Shown piece after piece: positions 11,389 through 14,694 of a DNA stretch of 14,694 bases (position 1 is the stretch's first letter; each line of letters opens with the position of its first letter). The notes under the pieces are model-generated. The model had not been told where the DNA came from. It was given only the letters and a program-made list of their open reading frames with translations, and ran no database searches. Source of the DNA: an uncultured Eubacteriales bacterium (lineage in GTDB: Bacteria; Bacillota; Clostridia; Christensenellales; UMGS416); the NCBI GenBank assembly GCA_900542005.1, contig UQLW01000053.1:1-14694 (forward strand). The letters are read 5' to 3'. The translations under genes were made by a program, and so were the position numbers.

Positions 11389-13959
11389 TTATTCCTCCTC
11401 TGGGACGGTCCCAAGGGAGGGCTCCTCCGTGAGGGCTTCGGTTTCTTCCTCGTCGGCCTCCTCGGTCATATCCCGAAGGTCATCCAGCTCCACTTCGTTG
11501 TCGTGCTGGGCTTCGTCGTCGCGCTCCACCACAGCCACCGACACCACGGTATCGTCGCCCCGCAGCCGCATGACCCGCACGCCGCGGGTGGCCCGCCCGA
11601 TAACGGGCACATGCTCCATCAGGGTGCGGATAATCGTACCGTCCGAGGAGATCAGCATCAGGTCCTCGGCCTCGTCCACCACCTTCAGCGCCACCAGCTG
11701 GCCGGTTTTTTCTGAAAGGGCAAAGGTGCGCATGCCCATGCCGCCCCGGCTCTGCAGGCGGTAGGCGTCAAAGCCCGTACGCTTGCCATAGCCCTTTTCG
11801 GTGATGGCCAGCAGCGTTTTCCCCTCCTCGACTAGGTCAAGGTCCACGGCGTAATCGTCCTTTTTCAGCCGGATACCCATGACGCCGGTGGAAACCCGGT
11901 GCATGGAGCGGATATCGTTTTCATCAAAGCGAATGCTCATCCCCTTGTGGGTAGCCAGCACGATCTGGCGGCTGCCGTCGGTGAGGCAGGCGCCAATCAG
12001 CTCGTCGTCCTCGGCCAGATTGATGGCCTTCAGGCCCACCGAGCGCAGGTTGGCGTATTCAAAGAGGGGCGTCTTTTTCACAATACCCTTGCGGGTGGCC
12101 AGCAGCAGGAACATGCCGTTGTCCTCGCGGTCGGCCAGCTCCTGGGCGGGAACGATGGTCTGCACCCGCTCGCCGGGATCCAGGTTGATGAGGTTGATGA
12201 GGTTGGTGCCCCGGGCCTGCCGCCCCGCTTCGGGAATGAAGAAGCAGCGCAGCCGGAATACCCGGCCCTTGTTGGTGAAGAAGAACAGCCAGTCGTGGGT
12301 GCTGGTCACCAGCAGGCGCTCCACAAAGTCCTCTTCCCGGGTGGTCATGGCCTGTACGCCCACGCCGCCGCGGTTCTGCGTGCGGTATTCGCTCAGCGCG
12401 ATGCGCTTGATATAGCCGTTATGGGTGACGGTGACGGCCATGTCCTCCCGCTGGATCACATCCTCCCAGTCGATATCCGAGCTGGCCGCGACGATTTCCG
12501 TGCGGCGGGGGTCGCCGAATTTGTCGGCAATGGCCCGGAGCTCATCGCTGATGATGCCCATCAGGATGGATTCATCGCTGAGGATGGAGAGGAAATACTC
12601 GATCTGACGGCGCAGCTCGGCATATTCCTCCTCCAGCCGGATACGCTCCAGGCCGGTCAGGCGCTGCAGGCGCATATCCAGGATGGCCTGGGCCTGCTTT
12701 TCCGAGAGGCCGAATCGCTCCACCAGGCCGGCCTTGGCCTCCGCCGCCGTCTGGCTGGCACGGATCAGGGCGATGATCTCGTCGATCACATCCAGCGCCT
12801 TCAGGAGGCCCTCCACGATATGGGCGCGCTCCTGGGCCTTTTCCAGGTCGTATTGGGTGCGGCGGGTGACGATCTCCTTCTGGTGGTCAATATAATGGAT
12901 CAGCGTCTGCTTCAGCGACAGGGTGCGGGGTTCGCCGTTGACCAGCGCCAGCATGTTGACGCCGAAGGTCTCCTGCAGCTGAGTGTGCTTATAGAGGTAG
13001 TTGAGCACGATGGAGGGGTTTACGTCGGTCTTCAGCTCGATGGCGATACGCATTCCCTCGCGGTCGGATTCGTCCCTTAGGTCGCTGACGCCCTCCAGCC
13101 GCTTTTCCTTCACAAGGTCGGCGATCTTCTCCACCAGGGTGGCCTTGTTTACCTGATAGGGGATTTCGGTCACAACGATGCGGGACCGGCCCCGGCCCAT
13201 GTCCTCGATTTCGGTCTTGGCCCGCATGATGACCCGGCCCCGGCCGGTGCGGTAGGCCTGCTGGATGCCGGCCCGGCCCATGATGGTGGCGCCGGTGGGG
13301 AAATCAGGCCCGGGGATATAGGCCATGAGCTCGTCGGTGGACAGCTCGGGGTTCTCGATGAGGGCGATGGTGCCGTTAATGACCTCCGTCAGGTTATGGG
13401 GCGGGATGTTGGTCGCCATACCCACGGCGATACCGCCGGAGCCGTTGACCAGCAGGTTGGGGAAGCGGGAGGGCAGTACGGTGGGCTCCTGGGTGGATTC
13501 ATCGAAGTTGGGTGCAAAGTCCACCGTGGCCTTATCGATGTCCCGCAGCATCTCCAGGGTGATGCGGTTCATGCGGGCCTCGGTGTACCGCATGGCCGCG
13601 GCGGAGTCGCCGTCCACCGAGCCGAAGTTGCCGTGGCCGTCTACCAGGGGGCAGCGGATGGAGAAATCCTGGGCCAGGCGCACCATGGCGTCGTATACGG
13701 CGGTGTCGCCGTGGGGGTGGTATTTGCCCAGCACGTCGCCGACGATACGCACGGATTTTTTATAGGGCTTATCAGGCGTCAGGCCCAGCTCGTGCATGGA
13801 GTACAGGATACGCCGGTGCACCGGCTTGAGGCCGTCGCGCACATCGGGCAGCGCCCGGGAGATGATCGTGGCCATGGCGTAGGAGATAAAGGATTTCTTC
13901 ATCTCCTCCTCCAGGTTGACCGGTACGATCTTTTGCAGGTGAAGGTTATATTCTTCCAT
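11389..13959 (-). CDS. gyrA: DNA gyrase subunit A
   Basis: An 856-residue type IIA topoisomerase subunit. With GyrB it forms the A2B2 gyrase that introduces negative supercoils using ATP. The N-terminal breakage-reunion domain (about 1-500) has the catalytic pair Arg124-Tyr125 in AAMRYTEARM. The quinolone-determining loop HPHGDTAVYD has Thr86 and Asp90 at the positions of E. coli Ser83 and Asp87, so neither common resistance substitution is present. A coiled-coil arm spans about 365-470. The C-terminal DNA-wrapping pinwheel starts near 505, with GyrA box QNRGGVG (528-534) and a related SRGGMGMRTF later; the box identifies gyrase rather than topoisomerase IV. The last 45 or so residues are highly acidic. 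It starts 14 bases after gyrB, with AAGGAG overlapping the gyrB end, so the two form one operon. Confidence 0.97.
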   Translation of the reverse strand: MEEYNLHLQKIVPVNLEEEMKKSFISYAMATIISRALPDVRDGLKPVHRRILYSMHELGLTPDKPYKKSVRIVGDVLGKYHPHGDTAVYDAMVRLAQDFSIRCPLVDGHGNFGSVDGDSAAAMRYTEARMNRITLEMLRDIDKATVDFAPNFDESTQEPTVLPSRFPNLLVNGSGGIAVGMATNIPPHNLTEVINGTIALIENPELSTDELMAYIPGPDFPTGATIMGRAGIQQAYRTGRGRVIMRAKTEIEDMGRGRSRIVVTEIPYQVNKATLVEKIADLVKEKRLEGVSDLRDESDREGMRIAIELKTDVNPSIVLNYLYKHTQLQETFGVNMLALVNGEPRTLSLKQTLIHYIDHQKEIVTRRTQYDLEKAQERAHIVEGLLKALDVIDEIIALIRASQTAAEAKAGLVERFGLSEKQAQAILDMRLQRLTGLERIRLEEEYAELRRQIEYFLSILSDESILMGIISDELRAIADKFGDPRRTEIVAASSDIDWEDVIQREDMAVTVTHNGYIKRIALSEYRTQNRGGVGVQAMTTREEDFVERLLVTSTHDWLFFFTNKGRVFRLRCFFIPEAGRQARGTNLINLINLDPGERVQTIVPAQELADREDNGMFLLLATRKGIVKKTPLFEYANLRSVGLKAINLAEDDELIGACLTDGSRQIVLATHKGMSIRFDENDIRSMHRVSTGVMGIRLKKDDYAVDLDLVEEGKTLLAITEKGYGKRTGFDAYRLQSRGGMGMRTFALSEKTGQLVALKVVDEAEDLMLISSDGTIIRTLMEHVPVIGRATRGVRVMRLRGDDTVVSVAVVERDDEAQHDNEVELDDLRDMTEEADEEETEALTEEPSLGTVPEEE

Positions 13960-13973
13960 ATTGCGGCGCTCCT

Positions 13974-14694
<721 letters not shown>

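Noticed and set aside
11899..13080. 393-codon plus-strand frame opposite gyrA
   Set aside because: It is an antisense shadow of a highly conserved gene, with no recognisable domain of its own.
13690..13720. Quinolone-resistance substitution in GyrA (Thr86 where E. coli has Ser83)
   Set aside because: Thr at this position is the normal residue in many wild-type gyrases, and Asp90 is intact.

Overview
This window looks like the chromosomal replication-origin neighbourhood of a fairly GC-rich member of the Bacillota, probably a Clostridia-type anaerobe. The evidence is the dnaA-dnaN-recF cluster, GyrB/GyrA, RlmH close to the origin, DnaA boxes of the TTATCCACA type on both sides of dnaA, AGGAGG-type ribosome binding sites and intrinsic terminators. 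The exact taxon cannot be read from the sequence; a Christensenella- or Ruminococcus-like lineage is only a guess.

Layout. Bases 1-4429 carry plus-strand genes: the 3' end of rlmH, a zinc-ribbon membrane protein, a Y-family DNA polymerase, a DnaA-box-rich intergenic stretch (2137-2500), tRNA-Ser(GGA) with its terminator, an unrecognised lipoprotein, about 600 bp with no recognised gene, and a small SLOG/Rossmann-fold protein. These converge at about 4430-4503 on a long hairpin. From there to the right edge every gene is on the minus strand. In transcription order they are gyrB (partial), gyrA, an unrecognised beta-propeller-like protein with its own near-consensus promoter, the upstream origin region (9786-10130), dnaA, the dnaA-dnaN intergenic origin region (8012-8417), dnaN, an FAD-dependent oxidoreductase, and recF.

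How it works together. dnaA, dnaN, recF, gyrA and gyrB encode the initiator, sliding clamp, gap-repair loader and supercoiling enzyme. The dnaA-dnaN gap contains what looks like a basal unwinding module: a DnaA box, a short GC block and a run of TAG-type DnaA-trios. The upstream region holds a box array with two palindromes, and a DnaA box overlaps the likely dnaA promoter. A third DnaA-box group lies about 6 kb away, behind the Y-family polymerase gene.

Unusual points. gyrBA lies upstream of dnaA instead of downstream of recF. An FAD oxidoreductase replaces the small S4-domain gene often found between dnaN and recF. Hand counts of a few rows suggest that GC skew changes sign between dnaN and dnaA, which fits initiation there and would put gyrBA head-on to its replication fork. 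No prophage, transposase, CRISPR array or obvious new defence system was seen.
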